A stretch of DNA of 64,000 nucleotides, from NCBI RefSeq assembly GCF_000367945.1, contig NZ_KB849179.1, positions 1,268,935 to 1,332,934 of the forward strand, written 5' to 3'. Under the pieces are notes generated by a model. That model was not told the origin of the DNA. It saw only the letters and a program-made list of their open reading frames with translations, and searched no databases. The translations under genes were made by a program, and so were the position numbers. This DNA is from Acinetobacter proteolyticus. GTDB lineage: Bacteria > Pseudomonadota > Gammaproteobacteria > Pseudomonadales > Moraxellaceae. Positions 24,789 through 34,206 of this stretch are shown piece by piece (positions within the stretch are counted from its first letter, which is position 1; each line of letters starts with the position of its first letter).

Positions 24789-25616
24789 ATGGGATTAATA
24801 GATAAATTTTGGCCGAATAAGAATCATACAACCATGAAAGAATCCACCAATCAATTACAAGAAGTTCCAGAAAATTGGGATTTTTATATGTGCGATATAG
24901 ATGGGCAACCTGCAAGTTATTTTCTCAATCTAGCTTTAACGAGAATTGCACCGATATCAGATAGATCAACCTTACTCTGGGTTGAAATACAGATGAATCA
25001 TTCAAGAGAAGATGGCCTATCTTCCAATGAGGAATTTGATCTTCTAATCGAATTAGAGGATCAAATCATCCCTGCGCTCACCATCAGACTCCCAACTCTC
25101 TATGTCGGCCGTTTGACTCATAATCACTTGAGATATTTCTACTTTTATTGCAAAGATGGAATAGATGTAGACTCTTTTATTCATAAAATCATGCAATCTT
25201 ATCCAGACTATAGTTATCATTTTAGCCAAAAAGTTGATTCAGATTGGTCAACCTATTTCGATTATATGTATCCAACTGAAGAAATCATGCAATCCATTTC
25301 GAATAGATCTGTCATTGAAGAACTTTTAAACCATGGAGATAATCTTGAAGTTGAACGCCCTGTAGATCACTGGATTTATTTCCAAAATGACACAGACCGA
25401 GCTGTTTTTTCAAAAACAATTCAATCTTTGGGCTTTGAAATTATTCAACAAGGTCAAGTTGAAGGAAGTCAAAACTTTCATTATCAATTACAAGTTTCCA
25501 GAAAAGATTCCGTGAACCAAGAATCTATTGATGCATGTACTACACAGCTATGTAGATTAGCTCAACAATTTAATGCTAAGTATGATGGTTGGGAAACACA
25601 GATCATTAGAAATTAA
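24789..25616 (+). CDS. DUF695 and RraB-like two-domain protein
   Basis: A 275-residue soluble protein. The first ~150 residues (WDFYMCDIDGQPASYFLNLAL onward) resemble DUF695. The C-terminal ~100 residues (RPVDHWIYFQND... KYDGWETQI) resemble the RraB fold, named for an E. coli inhibitor of RNase E. The combination is seen in many proteobacterial proteins of unknown role, and inhibition of RNase E here is unproven. It is a single gene between glyA and a convergent lipase gene. Confidence 0.75.
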   Translation: MGLIDKFWPNKNHTTMKESTNQLQEVPENWDFYMCDIDGQPASYFLNLALTRIAPISDRSTLLWVEIQMNHSREDGLSSNEEFDLLIELEDQIIPALTIRLPTLYVGRLTHNHLRYFYFYCKDGIDVDSFIHKIMQSYPDYSYHFSQKVDSDWSTYFDYMYPTEEIMQSISNRSVIEELLNHGDNLEVERPVDHWIYFQNDTDRAVFSKTIQSLGFEIIQQGQVEGSQNFHYQLQVSRKDSVNQESIDACTTQLCRLAQQFNAKYDGWETQIIRN

Positions 25617-25666
25617 ATAAACAGCCCAACCTACCTCGTAAAAATAAATCGGGCTACTCTTTTCTC

Positions 25667-26905
25667 TTAATTATTGGCAGGCATCGCCGCTTTTACATCC
25701 TTGACAATATTAACAATATTCAAGCCATAAGCTGTAGCATGATCCCATTCAGTATTGGTAATGTACTGGATTTTTGAACCTTTATTCTGAGCAACACTCA
25801 CAAGTGCATCTGTCGCGCCCTTTGGAACGGTTGTGTCTTTCGCTCCCTGATAAATGACTACAGGCTGACTCAATTTCACCTGCGCTGGCTGAGAATCAGT
25901 TTCCAAGAACGTTTTTACCAAAGGCACAGTCATAAAATTGGTTTGTGTTCGTGGATAATTGGTTAAACTATTATTGTTTTTACTCGCATAATCCAGCATC
26001 GCTGCTCCAAATTTCTGACCTAATACATCATAGCAATCTGATTCAGCTTGTTTTGCTATCAAATCAGTTGGCGTTTTAAAAACATCTGAATAACTAAAAC
26101 TTGGTGTAAGATTTCTTAATCCAGCTGTAATCAAAGCAGTAAAGGTATCTAGCTGAGCATACATACCCACTTTTTGCTCAATTGGTGCATTTTCAACAGA
26201 TGTATTACCATTTACCAAAATTGCAGCTAAATTAGAAGCAGGCGCCACAGCAACCGTCCCCTTATAGTCAAGCTTGGCACGACTTTCATATTGCGCTACA
26301 CCCAATGCGGCTTGCCCACCTTGAGAATGTCCAACTGTCATCCATTGGCGTGAAACCAATTTACCTTGCCCTGCTAAATAAAAGCGCGCAGCAACCACCG
26401 CATCTGTAATCGAATAAGCTTCACTTTTTACATTTAGGAAAGGATGCAACTCAAGACCGCTTGGCTCTCCCAAACCTTCATAATCAGGTGCAACCACTAC
26501 ATATCCAGCTTCCAGAAATTGACTAATCATATTTTGAATAACAGGATTGGTTACATTACGACTTGGTGCACATTGATCTGCAACCCCAGTTGTACCATGC
26601 GCCCACGCAACAATTTTCCACCCCCCTGCTGGTGTTGGCCCACCGGGTACAAATAATAGTGTGGTCGCCATGGTCTCTTTACCATTTTGTCCTAACATTT
26701 TATACGTCATGACCGAACTTTCAGCAGCCACAGCGCTAAAATCTGTTTTGGTATAAGCGACAGGAATACCCACCACAGGATTTTTAATATTATTTTCTGG
26801 AATTTCCGGCTTAGGTACAAACGAAATATTGTCGTCATCATCATTACAAGCTGTAAGCAAGACACTTGAGCTCAGCAGCGCAACCGTTAATAATTTCATA
26901 TTCAT
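25667..26905 (-). CDS. Lipase/esterase-like alpha/beta-hydrolase lipoprotein
   Basis: A 412-residue exported hydrolase. The signal peptide ends in lipobox LLTAC, followed by an acidic linker (NDDDDN), so it is probably membrane-anchored. The alpha/beta-hydrolase nucleophile elbow is GHSQGG (Ser near residue 195), and the likely acid and histidine are in YQGAKDTTVPKG and EWDHATAYG. VAWAHGTTGVADQCAPS is typical of the secretory lipase family. Natural substrate is unknown. The next 250 bp hold only its promoter and that of exoX, without elements I can name. Confidence 0.85.
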   Translation of the reverse strand: MNMKLLTVALLSSSVLLTACNDDDDNISFVPKPEIPENNIKNPVVGIPVAYTKTDFSAVAAESSVMTYKMLGQNGKETMATTLLFVPGGPTPAGGWKIVAWAHGTTGVADQCAPSRNVTNPVIQNMISQFLEAGYVVVAPDYEGLGEPSGLELHPFLNVKSEAYSITDAVVAARFYLAGQGKLVSRQWMTVGHSQGGQAALGVAQYESRAKLDYKGTVAVAPASNLAAILVNGNTSVENAPIEQKVGMYAQLDTFTALITAGLRNLTPSFSYSDVFKTPTDLIAKQAESDCYDVLGQKFGAAMLDYASKNNNSLTNYPRTQTNFMTVPLVKTFLETDSQPAQVKLSQPVVIYQGAKDTTVPKGATDALVSVAQNKGSKIQYITNTEWDHATAYGLNIVNIVKDVKAAMPANN

Positions 26906-27161
26906 GTCATGTTTCCCTGATTTTTATCGTTTTCATTTTAGTACTTAGTATTTCTTTTACTAAGGCAAATACTTCCATAAGAATGCGCTAAATCCCAAAT
27001 TGTTCAAGTATTTTTTTATTTTGCTGTTTATTTATGCAGATTCAGCCAAGCTTCTGTCTAAATTTTAAAAAAAACTAAACTGCATCCGCCTCATTCAGCA
27101 CAGCTTGAGAGGAATTTCTTGTAAGATATTCCACATTCTCAACTCAAGCCAGGCCAACTTT

Positions 27162-27845
27162 ATGCAAGCAATCATCTTAGATACTGAAACACATACGTTG
27201 AATGGTTTGCCGATTGAAATTGCCTATGCCCCAATTGAAATTGAAAATGGAAAGCTCAGTCTCGATAAAAAACAAATTTTTGATCAGCTTTATCAAGTTG
27301 GCCAGCCTATTTCATTTGCTGCGATGGCGGTACATCATATTTTAGAATCCGATCTCGTAGACCAGCCTTTTTATAATGAATTTCAACTTCCTGCTCAAAC
27401 AACTTATATCATTGGGCACAACGTTGATTATGATATTGCAGCTATTGCACGTTGTGGCGTTGATACCTCAAAATTAAAACCAATTTGTACCTTGGCCTTA
27501 GCTCGTCGCGTGTGGGAAGATGCTGAGGCACATAATATTTCCGCCCTGATTTATTTGATCTCGAAAGGCAGTGACAAAGCACGGGAAATGTTGAAAGGTG
27601 CGCATCGAGCCGATGCAGATATTATCTTAACCGCCAATATTTTGATGCATATTATTCACCAACTGAACATTCAAAATATCGAACAACTTTATCTTGCTTC
27701 TGAAGACGCCCGTATTCCTAAAAGCATTACTTTTGGTAAACACAAAGGTACAGCCATTCAAGACCTCCCTGCTGATTACATTCAATGGTTAATGCGTCAG
27801 GATGATCTTGACCCGTATTTACGCAAAGCATTAGAAACTAAATGA
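27162..27845 (+). CDS. exoX: Exodeoxyribonuclease X-like 3'-5' exonuclease
   Basis: A 227-residue DnaQ-superfamily (DEDD) nuclease. Exo I is ILDTETH, Exo II is GHNVDYDIAA, and Exo III is HRADADI with its histidine. The C-terminal ITFGKHKGTAIQDLPADYIQWL (a DUF3820-like tail) matches E. coli ExoX. ExoX degrades single-stranded DNA in repair and recombination. I use the ATG at 27162 instead of the TTG at 27105 because homology to ExoX starts there. Confidence 0.8.
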   Translation: MQAIILDTETHTLNGLPIEIAYAPIEIENGKLSLDKKQIFDQLYQVGQPISFAAMAVHHILESDLVDQPFYNEFQLPAQTTYIIGHNVDYDIAAIARCGVDTSKLKPICTLALARRVWEDAEAHNISALIYLISKGSDKAREMLKGAHRADADIILTANILMHIIHQLNIQNIEQLYLASEDARIPKSITFGKHKGTAIQDLPADYIQWLMRQDDLDPYLRKALETK

Positions 27846-27994
27846 GAGAAATAAAGGATAAAGTTCTCAATTTTTAGCTTATTTGCCGCTTACTTTAAAC
27901 AAGGCAATGATATTTAATAAATTGTTAACATTATTGTCATTTTTTAACCTTATCTTAATCTCCGTCTAGATCTTGATTTGGGGGAGATTAAGAG

Positions 27995-28582
27995 ATGTCA
28001 CATTTTTTTAAAACAGAGCTTGGGCAAACTGCCCTACAAGAACGCAATATTGCATTGACTGCACGTCAACGTCGTCTACTTCTTTTAATTGATCATGAAG
28101 ATTTTAAAGAACTGGATCAAGACTATAAGCAAAGGATTGCACCGACTGAACTGGTTCAACAACTGATTGATATGGGGCTACTGGCTGAACAAACAACGCC
28201 TATAGTCCAAAAAGAAAATGTAGTGTCAGAATTAAAAGTTAATGATCTCAAAACACTATCAGAGCCCATTACAGCAGAAGAAATAACCGCAATCGTACCA
28301 AAACCGATTGAGGTCGAACTAAAACCAGAAACCGAACCTGAAATTATTGAATTAGAAAAATTACCTTTTGTTGAAATCCAGCAAGTGATGATTCAAACAC
28401 TCACAACCTATTGCGGTCTAATGGCACGCCCGTTGATCCAGAAAATTCAGTCAATTAGCTCTTTACAACAACTCAAAGCCTGCCAAATGCAATGGATTAC
28501 CTCACTGCAAGAATCACGAATTCCACCTACTCAACTGAATCAAACTTTAAAGTTGATCAATTATTCAGTGCAGCATTTATGA
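27995..28582 (+). CDS. Hypothetical protein with winged-helix-like N-terminus
   Basis: A 195-residue soluble protein. The N-terminal LTARQRRLLLLIDHEDFKEL followed by LVQQLIDMGLL resembles the short winged-helix-like module found in several uncharacterised proteobacterial proteins. Then comes an acidic Glu/Pro-rich linker (about 85-125) and a helical C-terminal part. A GGGGGAG-like ribosome site precedes the ATG. No function assigned. Confidence 0.65.
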   Translation: MSHFFKTELGQTALQERNIALTARQRRLLLLIDHEDFKELDQDYKQRIAPTELVQQLIDMGLLAEQTTPIVQKENVVSELKVNDLKTLSEPITAEEITAIVPKPIEVELKPETEPEIIELEKLPFVEIQQVMIQTLTTYCGLMARPLIQKIQSISSLQQLKACQMQWITSLQESRIPPTQLNQTLKLINYSVQHL

Positions 28583-28613
28583 TATTTAAATAGAAAACTG
28601 TTTTGCCAATCTT

Positions 28614-29156
28614 TTATCGGCTTTGAGTTACCGAACAGACAAATGGAGCACCAGTTTCAAAAGGTACTCCATCTAGTACAATCAGGTATAGCCCTTCGGT
28701 TTTTAATAAACTATTGTATTCTTGCCCCTTAGACGATGCCTCAAACTCTTTGGATAACCGTTCAAAAACTTCATCAAAATTAGGATTCACAAGTTTCAAT
28801 AAATTCCTGCAATATTTTAATGCTTCTTCTTTTGATGCCTTGTAATCATTTGGGTATTTTGAAGACACCACAAACTCATTCCAACTGTCAGTATCTGGAT
28901 ATTTCGATACTTTAATATCCAACCAATGTTGGTCTGGCAAGAAAAAATAACTTGAGTTTGCATCTATATTATTAAATCTCACTAGATTCTTATCAGCACG
29001 AACTTGAATGTCTAGATCAACTAATTTTTTAGAAAGTCTATCGACAAAAGTATTCATCGCCAGATAATCTGATCTTTCAACATCTGTTACCTTTTTATAA
29101 GAATCAGTACAGCCCGTACTAAGAAGCAGACTTAATATTAATATTTTTTTATACAT
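28614..29156 (-). CDS. Hypothetical lipoprotein
   Basis: A 180-residue protein with a short signal peptide and lipobox STGC at residue 16. The rest is polar, with no family I recognise. Convergent with the gene at 27995. Confidence 0.65.
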   Translation of the reverse strand: MYKKILILSLLLSTGCTDSYKKVTDVERSDYLAMNTFVDRLSKKLVDLDIQVRADKNLVRFNNIDANSSYFFLPDQHWLDIKVSKYPDTDSWNEFVVSSKYPNDYKASKEEALKYCRNLLKLVNPNFDEVFERLSKEFEASSKGQEYNSLLKTEGLYLIVLDGVPFETGAPFVCSVTQSR

Positions 29157-29330
29157 GTTTAATCCGACAGATTGACGTTTTACGTTATTGTAGTGATCAA
29201 TAGCATAATAATTTGCCTGTTGGCTCTAAAGTTACAAGAAGGAAAAAACTGGGTAAACACAATTGATGAGAAGTAAAATAGCTCAGCAATTTAAATATAT
29301 GAGTAATTTTTAAGTTTCAAAAAGTAAATT

Positions 29331-29406
29331 TGGTGCGCTCAGCGGGACTCGAACCCACGCCACAGGCTTCGGAGACCTGTACTCTATCCAGTTGAGCTAT
29401 GAGCGC
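29331..29406 (-). tRNA. tRNA-Arg (anticodon CCG)
   Basis: Seven-pair acceptor stem GCGCTCA / TGAGCGC, discriminator A and encoded CCA. The anticodon arm CAGGT-CTCCGAA-GCCTG places U33 before CCG, so it reads CGG arginine codons. The T arm has GGTTCGAGTCC. Stand-alone gene. Confidence 0.96.
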
Positions 29407-29679
29407 ATGCGAGCCACATCATAGGCAAAAAAAGCATATTGGTAAATACATAGCCTTAAACAAAAATGTTTATTGTCTATTAAATCAACGATTTTGGTCT
29501 TGTAGAATTATCTAATTACTTTTAAACAGTTTAATTTAACAAAAACCGATCTCCTCACCCTTGAATCAAGCCCAACAGACAACGTTCTGTTTTTAACACG
29601 CCATAAACCTATTTTTCTACTTGGTTTATTTTTTCATATCGCTCAAAATACCCGTTCTATTTAACAACGTGAGACGTTT

Positions 29680-30615
29680 ATGACTGATGCTTTGGTGTTG
29701 AGCGGTTTGTCCAAAACTTATCGTAATGGTTTTCAGGCGTTAAAAGGGATTGACCTTACCGTACCTGAAGGTGAATTCTATGCATTATTAGGACCTAATG
29801 GTGCAGGAAAATCGACAACGATTGGTATTATCAGCTCTTTAACCAAAAAAACATCTGGTTCTGTTGAGATTTTTGGGCACAACTTAGATACCCATCCCTC
29901 TCATGCAAAACAATGTCTTGGTGTTGTTCCTCAAGAATTTAACTTTGGGCAATTTGAAAAAACTTTCGATATTTTAGTGACTCAAGCAGGTTATTACGGC
30001 ATTCCGAAAAAACTGGCTGAACAACGTGCTGAACATTATTTAGAAAAGCTCGGCTTGTGGGAAAAACGCAATATTCAATCGCGTATGCTCTCTGGTGGTA
30101 TGAAACGCCGTTTGATGATTGCACGTGCGATGATGCATGAACCTAAACTGCTGATCCTTGATGAACCGACAGCTGGCGTTGATATTGAGTTACGTCGTTC
30201 GATGTGGGACTTCCTCACCGAAATGAATGAAAATGGCACTTCGATTATTCTTACTACACACTATTTAGAAGAAGCAGAAATGCTGTGTCGTCGTATTGCA
30301 ATCATTGACCGTGGTGTGATTAAAGAAGATACCTCGATGAAAGGCTTCCTTAATCAACTCAATGAAGAATCGTTCATTTTTGATTTAGCTGAGCCAATCA
30401 ATGGATTTGATCTCAACATTATTGGTTTTAAATTCAATTTGATTGATCCAGTCACCTTAGAAGTGACTATGGACAAAGCGCATAGCATGAATGATCTGTT
30501 CTTATTATTACAGTCACAGAATATCCAAGTCAGCAGTATGCGTAATAAATCGAATCGCTTAGAAGAATTGTTCGTGAAAATGGTCGAGAAAAATCTTGCA
30601 GGAGCGGATCAATGA
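29680..30615 (+). CDS. yadG: ABC-2 type exporter ATP-binding protein (YadG-like)
   Basis: A 311-residue ATPase. Walker A GPNGAGKST, signature LSGGMKRRLMIARAM, Walker B LLILDEPTAGVD and switch TTHYLEEAE are present, with an extra C-terminal domain of about 90 residues. It pairs with the ABC-2 permease whose ATG overlaps its stop (ATGA). YadG-YadH homologues are exporters of unknown substrate. First gene of a three-gene overlapping operon ending with queF. Confidence 0.9.
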   Translation: MTDALVLSGLSKTYRNGFQALKGIDLTVPEGEFYALLGPNGAGKSTTIGIISSLTKKTSGSVEIFGHNLDTHPSHAKQCLGVVPQEFNFGQFEKTFDILVTQAGYYGIPKKLAEQRAEHYLEKLGLWEKRNIQSRMLSGGMKRRLMIARAMMHEPKLLILDEPTAGVDIELRRSMWDFLTEMNENGTSIILTTHYLEEAEMLCRRIAIIDRGVIKEDTSMKGFLNQLNEESFIFDLAEPINGFDLNIIGFKFNLIDPVTLEVTMDKAHSMNDLFLLLQSQNIQVSSMRNKSNRLEELFVKMVEKNLAGADQ

Positions 30616-31385
30616 ATTTCAGTCAATTACAAACCGCTCTCTGGACTTTAGTGGTTAAAGAAATTCGTCGCTTTATGCGAATTTGGCCACAAACCCTACT
30701 TCCACCAGCAATCACCATGAGTTTGTACTTTGTGATTTTTGGCAACTTAGTTGGCTCACGTATTGGTGAAATGGGTGGCTTTAGCTATATGCAGTTTATT
30801 GTGCCTGGCTTGATTATGATGGCCGTGATCACCAACAGCTATGCCAACGTTTCCTCAAGCTTCTTTAGTGCCAAATTCCAGAAAAGTATTGAAGAACTGA
30901 TTATGAGCCCAGTACCCTTGCACTTAATCCTGTGGGGTTATGTAATTGGTGGTGTTAGCCGTGGTGTGTTAGTCGGTTTGATCGTCACGATAATGAGCTT
31001 ATTCTTTACTCACTTAGAAATTTATAATGTATTTGTGACTATATATACCGTCATCATTACTTCATTATTATTTTCATTGGGCGGTTTTATCAATGCGGTT
31101 TATGCCAAGTCTTTCGATGATATTTCAATTATCCCGACTTTCGTATTAACACCGCTCACCTATTTAGGTGGTGTGTTCTATGCCATTAGTGCACTCAGCC
31201 CATTTTGGCAAAACGTCTCTTTAGTTAATCCAATTGTATATATGGTCAATGCCTTCCGTTACGGTATCTTAGGTCATAGCGATGTCAATGTATCCTTCTC
31301 TTTAGGTATCGTGACGCTATGCTGTGTTGTCCTCTATGCAATTGCTTATCATTTATTAGCTCGTGGTTCAGGAATGCGTGAATGA
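30612..31385 (+). CDS. yadH: ABC-2 type transporter permease (YadH-like)
   Basis: A 257-residue membrane protein with about six transmembrane helices and the ABC-2 segment around IPTFVLTPLTYLGGVFY. It overlaps yadG and queF by 4 bp at each end. It forms an exporter with the upstream ATPase; the cargo is unknown. Confidence 0.9.
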   Translation: MNFSQLQTALWTLVVKEIRRFMRIWPQTLLPPAITMSLYFVIFGNLVGSRIGEMGGFSYMQFIVPGLIMMAVITNSYANVSSSFFSAKFQKSIEELIMSPVPLHLILWGYVIGGVSRGVLVGLIVTIMSLFFTHLEIYNVFVTIYTVIITSLLFSLGGFINAVYAKSFDDISIIPTFVLTPLTYLGGVFYAISALSPFWQNVSLVNPIVYMVNAFRYGILGHSDVNVSFSLGIVTLCCVVLYAIAYHLLARGSGMRE

Positions 31386-32197
31386 GTGTTGAACATTCTT
31401 TATTGGGTAAAGACACCCAATACCCTACTCAATATCAACCCGATGTTTTATTTCCAATTGCTCGTGCCGAGTCACGTCAGCAGTATTTACATGTTGACGG
31501 AATTACACAGGGTAAAGACTGGTGGCATGTATTTGAAATTTCATGGCTAAACAGCTTCGGTTTACCACAAGTGGCGATTGGTCGTTTGACTCTACCAGCC
31601 CATTCACCCAATTTAATTGAATCAAAGTCGCTTAAACTTTATTTCAACAGCATGAACTTCACCCAATTTGATTCTCAGCAAGCTTTTATTGAAACCGTTG
31701 AAGGTGATTTATCCAATGCTGCGGGTGCTAAAGTCGAGCTGGAACTGTTTCAAGTTGATGATTTAGCAATTTCTAAACCTCAAGGGATTTGTATCGATGA
31801 TCTCATTCCTGAGCGTTTATCAGAGCATCCTGACTCAACCTTGTTGCAATTGGATACAACCACAGAAGATGAGGTTGAAATCGAACTGTATTCACACTTA
31901 TTGAGAAGTAATTGTCCTGTGACAGGCCAGCCAGACTGGGGCACTGTTTTTATTCGTTTGCAAGGTAAAAAGCCTTGTTATCGCAGCATTTTAGCTTATA
32001 TTATCTCGTACCGTCAGCATAATGGTTTTCATGAACAATGTGTTGAGCAAATATTTGCGGATATTTGGCAACTGTTAAAGCCAGAAAAGCTGATGGTCTA
32101 TGCAACCTATACTCGCCGCGGGGGCTTGGATATTAACCCATGTCGAGTATCAGATTTGTCATGGATGCCCGAGCCAATTCGCTTGGCACGACAATAA
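31382..32197 (+). CDS. queF: NADPH-dependent 7-cyano-7-deazaguanine reductase
   Basis: A 271-residue enzyme that reduces preQ0 to preQ1 in queuosine synthesis. It is the long, two-domain E. coli-type QueF: the N-terminal half precedes the catalytic half with the nucleophilic Cys in RSNCPVTGQPDWGTVF, and the downstream Glu/His region FHEQCVEQIFADIW. Its ATG overlaps the yadH stop. The close coupling to an exporter is structural and may simply reflect shared transcription. Confidence 0.95.
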   Translation: MSVEHSLLGKDTQYPTQYQPDVLFPIARAESRQQYLHVDGITQGKDWWHVFEISWLNSFGLPQVAIGRLTLPAHSPNLIESKSLKLYFNSMNFTQFDSQQAFIETVEGDLSNAAGAKVELELFQVDDLAISKPQGICIDDLIPERLSEHPDSTLLQLDTTTEDEVEIELYSHLLRSNCPVTGQPDWGTVFIRLQGKKPCYRSILAYIISYRQHNGFHEQCVEQIFADIWQLLKPEKLMVYATYTRRGGLDINPCRVSDLSWMPEPIRLARQ

Positions 32198-32230
32198 AAC
32201 GAATAAATTTGATATAGAGGACGTTCTTCA

Positions 32231-32890
32231 ATGACCAGTTATTTCGGGATTCTTCCGTCAGCAAGTTTGAGTCAGGACATTCAACTTGCACAAGCCAACC
32301 GTGACAGTAAAGAGCCTCAATACCCTTTACGTGACAAAATTTCTCTACAGCTAACTGATGAGTTAATTGACACTATGTTGGTTCACTTGGTTCAACAATT
32401 TCCACCAAGTGACAAACGTGATACGACTGAAGGTCTTGCAATTAAAATTCGCGGCATTGTTGAAACTTTGATGAAGCAGCTATTAGGTAAAGCGTCTAAT
32501 GAACAAGTGCTTGAATCATTAGCATTCATGGAAAAGAGCTTATTCATTGATAATGAAGGTAAACAACGTATCGGTACGGTATTACCAGATAGCCTTGTCA
32601 ACGACATGAAAAAAAGCTTTGCAGAAGTGGCTGCTGGAAACGGTAAAGAACAACGTGATGCTTTAACGCAGCAGTTTAAAAAGTTTGCAGACGCTTTGAT
32701 CCATCACTTTATGACTGAATTCAACAAAACCCTTGGTCTAGGTATGGTGAAACGTGGCGTTGCCAGCGTTGCGACCAGTGGTGTAGAAACTGCTGTACAT
32801 ATCGTGATTAAGAAACTCATTCCGAGCTTAAGCCAAGTAGAACTTGAAGTCTTTACCAAGCACTTCGACCAACTTTTGGTACAAAAATAA
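32231..32890 (+). CDS. Hypothetical protein after queF
   Basis: A 219-residue, mostly helical protein without signal peptide. It lies 33 nt after queF and ends before a strong terminator, so it is the last gene of the yadGH-queF transcript. The C-terminal segment GVASVATSGVETAVHIVIKK is mildly hydrophobic. No family recognised. Confidence 0.7.
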   Translation: MTSYFGILPSASLSQDIQLAQANRDSKEPQYPLRDKISLQLTDELIDTMLVHLVQQFPPSDKRDTTEGLAIKIRGIVETLMKQLLGKASNEQVLESLAFMEKSLFIDNEGKQRIGTVLPDSLVNDMKKSFAEVAAGNGKEQRDALTQQFKKFADALIHHFMTEFNKTLGLGMVKRGVASVATSGVETAVHIVIKKLIPSLSQVELEVFTKHFDQLLVQK

Positions 32891-32909
32891 GTTTAGAATG
32901 ATAAGAAAG

Positions 32910-32937
32910 CGACGATTGCCAAATCGTCGTTTTTTTT
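32910..32937 (+). terminator. Terminator of the yadG-yadH-queF operon
   Basis: CGACGATT-GCCA-AATCGTCG followed by eight or nine T residues. Confidence 0.92.
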
Positions 32938-33044
32938 ATGCCAAATTAATCGCTTATAAATGTCACAATTTCTAAATTTGCATTGTCTAAATCAGCGTTT
33001 ATGTTAGCATTCGCGAAGCGTTGATTTACTTGATTTAGAATCGC

Positions 33045-34187
33045 ATGTCTCCAAGCCCGCAATACAAATTTTTACGTCAAGCACCTCGTGATGGCTTGAG
33101 TACTGCCAATCAGCCTTCTCGTTGGCAACAACTACATATCGACCCATGGCTATGCCTGTTTCTGATTCTCAATGCCTTACTTGGACTGACTGTTTTATAT
33201 AGCGCATCAGCCCAAGATGTCGGACTGGTCAGTAAACAAGCCATGAGCTTTGGTATTGGCTTTGTGGTCATGTTTAGCTTGGCTCAGATTCCTCCCAAAG
33301 TGTATCAGGCATTTTCCCCTTACTTTTATGTGTTCGGGGTGTTGTCATTGCTTGCCGTGGTTGTTTTTGGTGAAGTTCGTATGGGAGCGCAACGCTGGAT
33401 TGACATTCCAGGCTTTGGTAGCGTACAACCCAGCGAATTTATGAAAATCGGCATGCCAATGATGGTGGCTTGGTTCTTGTCACGTAAAGCCCTACCTCCA
33501 AGCTTCTCACAAGTCATTCTGTCTTTATTGTTGATTGTTGTTCCTTTTCTACTGATTGCAGAACAACCCGACTTAGGTACTTCTTTATTGGTGCTTGCCA
33601 GCGGGATTTTCGTCCTGTTCCTCAGTGGCTTATCATGGAAATTGATTGCAGGTGCAGCGGGCATTGCAGGGATTATTATTCCGATTGCTTGGGAATTTTT
33701 ACTGCATGATTATCAACGTCAACGCGTTCTGACTTTATTTAACCCAGAAGCCGATGCACTCGGAACGGGTTGGAATATTATTCAATCTAAAACAGCGATT
33801 GGTTCTGGTGGCTTTTCAGGTAAAGGTTTCTTGGAAGGAACGCAATCCCACCTGCACTTTTTACCGGAAGGTCATACTGACTTTATTATTGCTGCCTATT
33901 CAGAAGAATTTGGCTTGATTGGCGTCACCCTGCTGATTCTTCTCTATTGTGCAATCATTTTTAGAACATTCCAGATTGGCTTACAAAGCTTCCATAACTA
34001 TGGTCGTTTGGTTGCTGGTGCCTTTGGTTTGTCATTTTTTGTTTATGTATTTGTAAATGCAGGCATGGTCAGTGGTATTTTACCTGTAGTAGGTGTGCCT
34101 TTGCCGTTCATGAGTTATGGCGGAACTGCAATTATTACTCTTATGTCAACTTTTGGACTGGTTATGTCTATTCATACACATCGATAA
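33045..34187 (+). CDS. rodA: Rod shape-determining SEDS glycosyltransferase RodA
   Basis: A 380-residue SEDS polymerase with about ten transmembrane helices that builds side-wall peptidoglycan with PBP2. Visible SEDS hallmarks are GAQRWIDIPGFGSVQPSEF, AEQPDLGTSLLV, and the C-terminal GVPLPFMSYGGTA. Length is normal. The lytic transglycosylase mltB follows 19 nt later, a common rodA-mltB pairing. Confidence 0.95.
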   Translation: MSPSPQYKFLRQAPRDGLSTANQPSRWQQLHIDPWLCLFLILNALLGLTVLYSASAQDVGLVSKQAMSFGIGFVVMFSLAQIPPKVYQAFSPYFYVFGVLSLLAVVVFGEVRMGAQRWIDIPGFGSVQPSEFMKIGMPMMVAWFLSRKALPPSFSQVILSLLLIVVPFLLIAEQPDLGTSLLVLASGIFVLFLSGLSWKLIAGAAGIAGIIIPIAWEFLLHDYQRQRVLTLFNPEADALGTGWNIIQSKTAIGSGGFSGKGFLEGTQSHLHFLPEGHTDFIIAAYSEEFGLIGVTLLILLYCAIIFRTFQIGLQSFHNYGRLVAGAFGLSFFVYVFVNAGMVSGILPVVGVPLPFMSYGGTAIITLMSTFGLVMSIHTHR

Positions 34188-34206
34188 TGAGGAATTTTAT
34201 AAACTT

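Noticed and set aside
25617..25666. A terminator between the convergent DUF695 and lipase genes
   Set aside because: Only a 5-bp AGCCC/GGGCT stem with a loop of more than 20 nt is present, which is too weak to claim.
34117..34206. An earlier start for mltB
   Set aside because: It would overlap the end of rodA and bury the signal peptide.
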